The notes below the pieces were generated by a model, which worked only from the letters and a program-made list of their open reading frames with translations, made no database searches and was not told the DNA's origin. Position numbers and translations under genes: made by a program. From Neotamlana sargassicola (GTDB lineage: Bacteria > Bacteroidota > Bacteroidia > Flavobacteriales > Flavobacteriaceae), in assembly GCF_020523965.1 (NCBI RefSeq), contig NZ_JAJAPX010000001.1:744001-808000 (forward strand): DNA of 64,000 nt, read 5' to 3'. Positions 62,256-64,000 of the stretch are shown piece by piece. Each line of letters opens with the position of its first letter. Position 1 is the stretch's first letter.

Positions 62256-63059
62256 ATGTTACAAAATTTAGTTCTAGCCATTGAAGCTGCTTTATTAGCA
62301 GGAGAAGAAATCTTAAAAATTTACAATAAAGATTTTAGTATAGAAATTAAAGATGATAAGTCGCCATTAACAGAAGCCGATTTAGCTTCAAACGAAATAA
62401 TAGTAAAAAAGCTTCAGGAAACTAATATTCCAATAATTAGCGAAGAGAATAAAACCATCGATTTCGAAACCAGAAAAACCTGGTCGCAATGCTGGATTGT
62501 CGATCCTATTGACGGTACGAAAGAATTCATTAAAAAAAATGGAGAGTTTACAGTAAATATTGCTTTAGTTGAAAATGGAAGTACTAAGCTAGGTGTTATT
62601 TATGTGCCAGTTTCACAGGAATTGTATTACACAAATGTAGATCAAACAAAAGCCTATAAAACCATAATTTCAGCCCAAGATTCGGCTATTGAATCTTTAC
62701 TTTTTAAAGCAGAAGATGAAATTAATAAAGCAGAATCAAATACGTCAGAAATAAAAGTGGTTGGTAGTCGCTCGCATATGAATGACGATACTTTACAATT
62801 TGTAGAAAGCTTAAAAACAAACGGAAAAGACGTAGAAATAGTGTCGAAAGGGAGTTCGTTAAAATTTTGTTTGGTGGCTGAAGGTAAAGCTCATGTGTAT
62901 CCAAGATTTGCACCTACAATGGAATGGGACACTGCCGCAGGACAAGCCATTTGCGAAGCCGTTGGTTTAACGGTAATAGACCAAGAGACCAAAAAGTCCA
63001 TGGTTTACAACCGAGAAAATTTATTAAACAATTACTTTTTAGTTACAAGCAATGGCTAA
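62256..63059 (+). CDS. cysQ: 3'(2'),5'-bisphosphate nucleotidase CysQ
   Basis: A 267-residue phosphatase of the inositol-monophosphatase fold that recycles PAP, the by-product of sulfate activation. Metal motifs are SPLTEADLASNE, SEEN, DPIDGTKEF and the late WDTAAGQAI. It lies 8 bases into the following double-DUF2061 gene by overlap and upstream of cysC, so it belongs to a sulfate-activation operon with its own promoter. Confidence 0.94.
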   Translation: MLQNLVLAIEAALLAGEEILKIYNKDFSIEIKDDKSPLTEADLASNEIIVKKLQETNIPIISEENKTIDFETRKTWSQCWIVDPIDGTKEFIKKNGEFTVNIALVENGSTKLGVIYVPVSQELYYTNVDQTKAYKTIISAQDSAIESLLFKAEDEINKAESNTSEIKVVGSRSHMNDDTLQFVESLKTNGKDVEIVSKGSSLKFCLVAEGKAHVYPRFAPTMEWDTAAGQAICEAVGLTVIDQETKKSMVYNRENLLNNYFLVTSNG

Positions 63060-63510
63060 AAGTGTTTACAAAAGGCATATTGCAAAGGCTATTACCTGGC
63101 GTTTAGTTGGCACTATAGATACTATAGTACTTTCTTGGATTATTTCTGGAAACCCACTTACAGGTTTAAAAATAGGAGCGTTTGAAGTAGTAACAAAAAT
63201 GATTTTGTATTACTGCCACGAGCAAGTTTGGTTTAAAATAAAAATTGAGGAAAGTAAAAAGCGCCATCTGTTTAAAACAATAACTTGGCGTGTTATAGGA
63301 ACCATTGATACGATGACGATAGCTTGGATAGTTTCTGGCAATCCGTTAACTGGATTAAGTATTGGTTTAGCCGAGGTTTTAACAAAAATGGGACTGTATT
63401 ACCTGCACGAACGCGCTTGGTATAAAATTGATTTTGGATTAGATAAACGCAGACGATTAAAACGATGGAAAAAAACATCAAAAAACACGAGTACAGAGTC
63501 GGGAAATTAG
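63052..63510 (+). CDS. Double DUF2061 membrane protein
   Basis: A 152-residue protein containing two tandem DUF2061 units (about 5-63 and 69-128). Each has the pattern KAITWR-x-VGTIDT, then ISGNPLTGL-K/S-IG and a Leu-rich helix ending in YYxHE. Each unit likely gives two membrane segments. In many Bacteroidota and Proteobacteria DUF2061 proteins sit among cysQ, cysC, cysD and cysN, as here, so a link to sulfate handling (uptake or activation) is likely but its role is unknown. It overlaps cysQ by 8 and cysC by 46 bases. Confidence 0.85.
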   Translation: MAKSVYKRHIAKAITWRLVGTIDTIVLSWIISGNPLTGLKIGAFEVVTKMILYYCHEQVWFKIKIEESKKRHLFKTITWRVIGTIDTMTIAWIVSGNPLTGLSIGLAEVLTKMGLYYLHERAWYKIDFGLDKRRRLKRWKKTSKNTSTESGN

Positions 63511-64000
63511 ACCGCCAAAAATTAAAAGGGCATAATTCCTTTTTAATATTTTTTACTGGTCTTTCTGGCTCGGGAAAATCTACAATTGCAAATGCACTTG
63601 AAGAAAAACTTAATAAACTAAGTGTACACACATACACGCTCGATGGTGATAATATGCGTTTTGGTTTAAATAAAGATTTAAGTTTTACACCAGAAGATCG
63701 CACCGAAAATATTAGACGTATTGGCGAAACAGCAAAACTTTTTGTCGATGCCGGTGTTGTTACACTAGCGGCATTTGTAGCGCCGTACGAAAAAGACAGA
63801 AAAAACATAGAAGATACCGTTAAAACTGATAACTTTGTCGAAGTTTTTGTAAACACGAGTTTAGAAGAATGTGAACGAAGAGACGTAAAAGGCTTGTATA
63901 AAAAAGCCAGAGCGGGAGAAATAAAGAACATGACAGGTATTTCGGCACCTTACGAAGCACCGCAAAACCCAACGGTTGAAGTTTCGCATTTAAACTCTGT
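63465..64000 (+). CDS. cysC: Adenylylsulfate kinase, partial (runs off the window)
   Basis: At least 178 residues; the frame is open to the right edge. The ATG at 63465 (MEKNIKKHEYRV) lies inside the end of the upstream gene. The enzyme phosphorylates APS to PAPS. Walker A is GLSGSGKST at 32-40; DGDNMRFGLNKDL and the RTENIRRIGE region are typical. In the loop where APS kinases normally carry the phospho-accepting Ser (ISPxRxxR pattern), this one has FVAPYEKDR, with Ala at 106. Mutation of that Ser in other enzymes is known to be tolerated, so activity is not excluded. cysD and cysN are expected next but lie outside the window. Confidence 0.93.
   Translation, partial: MEKNIKKHEYRVGKLDRQKLKGHNSFLIFFTGLSGSGKSTIANALEEKLNKLSVHTYTLDGDNMRFGLNKDLSFTPEDRTENIRRIGETAKLFVDAGVVTLAAFVAPYEKDRKNIEDTVKTDNFVEVFVNTSLEECERRDVKGLYKKARAGEIKNMTGISAPYEAPQNPTVEVSHLNS

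Noticed and set aside
63293-63931. Minus-strand open frame of 212 codons
   Set aside because: It lies opposite the DUF2061 gene and cysC, both clear genes, and has no recognisable domain.

Overview
The window reads as a chromosomal segment of a low-GC marine-type Flavobacteriaceae (Bacteroidota). Supporting signs are SusC/SusD-type uptake genes, SPII lipoproteins with acidic export signals after the lipobox, -7 promoter boxes of the form TAnnTTTG, little Shine-Dalgarno signal, a GlnRS-YqeY fusion, and many Bacteroidota-only families (DUF4175, DUF4249, DUF4837, head-GIN). There is no rRNA, phage, insertion sequence or CRISPR array. One tRNA (Cys-GCA) is present. The species cannot be named from this sequence.

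Layout. 1-431: tail of an upstream gene, a terminator, and a long control region with a Crp/Fnr-like box and two AT-rich palindromes. 432-1787: nitrate/nitrite MFS transporter. 1875-4814: small housekeeping or unknown genes (NUMOD4/HNH-like protein, lipoprotein, YbjQ, head-GIN protein). 4900-19284: a beta-glucan (laminarin-type) utilisation locus. It holds a membrane-tethered propeller/Y_Y_Y/LuxR regulator, SusC, SusD, a PKD and repeat-domain surface glycan-binding lipoprotein, a GH16 lipoprotein, a GH3 beta-glucosidase and a second GH16, closed by a terminator. 19453-33424: mixed genes (LysE-type exporter, KdgF-like cupin, tRNA-Cys, folB, Zn-ribbon protein, glnS, GNAT-like enzyme, Cache histidine kinase and response regulator, two small unknowns, SPFH protein, beta-barrel, Tat lipoprotein glycosidase-like propeller, alpha/beta hydrolase, gltX). 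33537-40253: DUF4175 protein, ybeY, mnmG and a methyltransferase, with a perfect parS-like palindrome on each side of mnmG. 40620-51237: OmpH-like lipoprotein, TonB receptor with DUF4249 partner, holB, a lysine-rich 37-residue-repeat protein, pgk, LysM transglycosylase, DUF4837 lipoprotein, tatA. 51396-64000: M23 peptidase and GH3-auxin-type adenylating enzyme, a large unknown protein, Wzz-like protein, dTDP-L-rhamnose genes rfbBACD, a UDP-HexNAc 6-dehydrogenase and 4-epimerase, then cysQ, a double-DUF2061 protein and a truncated cysC.

How the parts fit. In the glucan locus, the surface lipoprotein and the large GH16 would bind and cut beta-1,3-glucan outside the cell. SusCD would import oligomers, and the small GH16 and GH3 would finish them inside the periplasm. 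The regulator just upstream shares the 10-mer CTATACAACA between its own leader and the susC leader, which suggests a shared operator. The right end makes activated sugars (dTDP-rhamnose, probably UDP-GalNAcA) for a surface polysaccharide and carries the sulfate-activation genes beside them; glycosyltransferases are not in view.

The best leads for something undescribed are the candidate operator of the propeller/LuxR regulator, the duplicated glycan-binding module shared with GH16, the lysine-rich repeat protein, the YKNxKxW repeat protein, and the large 53799-55487 protein with an EMEGA motif reminiscent of nucleoside phosphorylases. No wholly new multi-gene defence or mobile system was seen.
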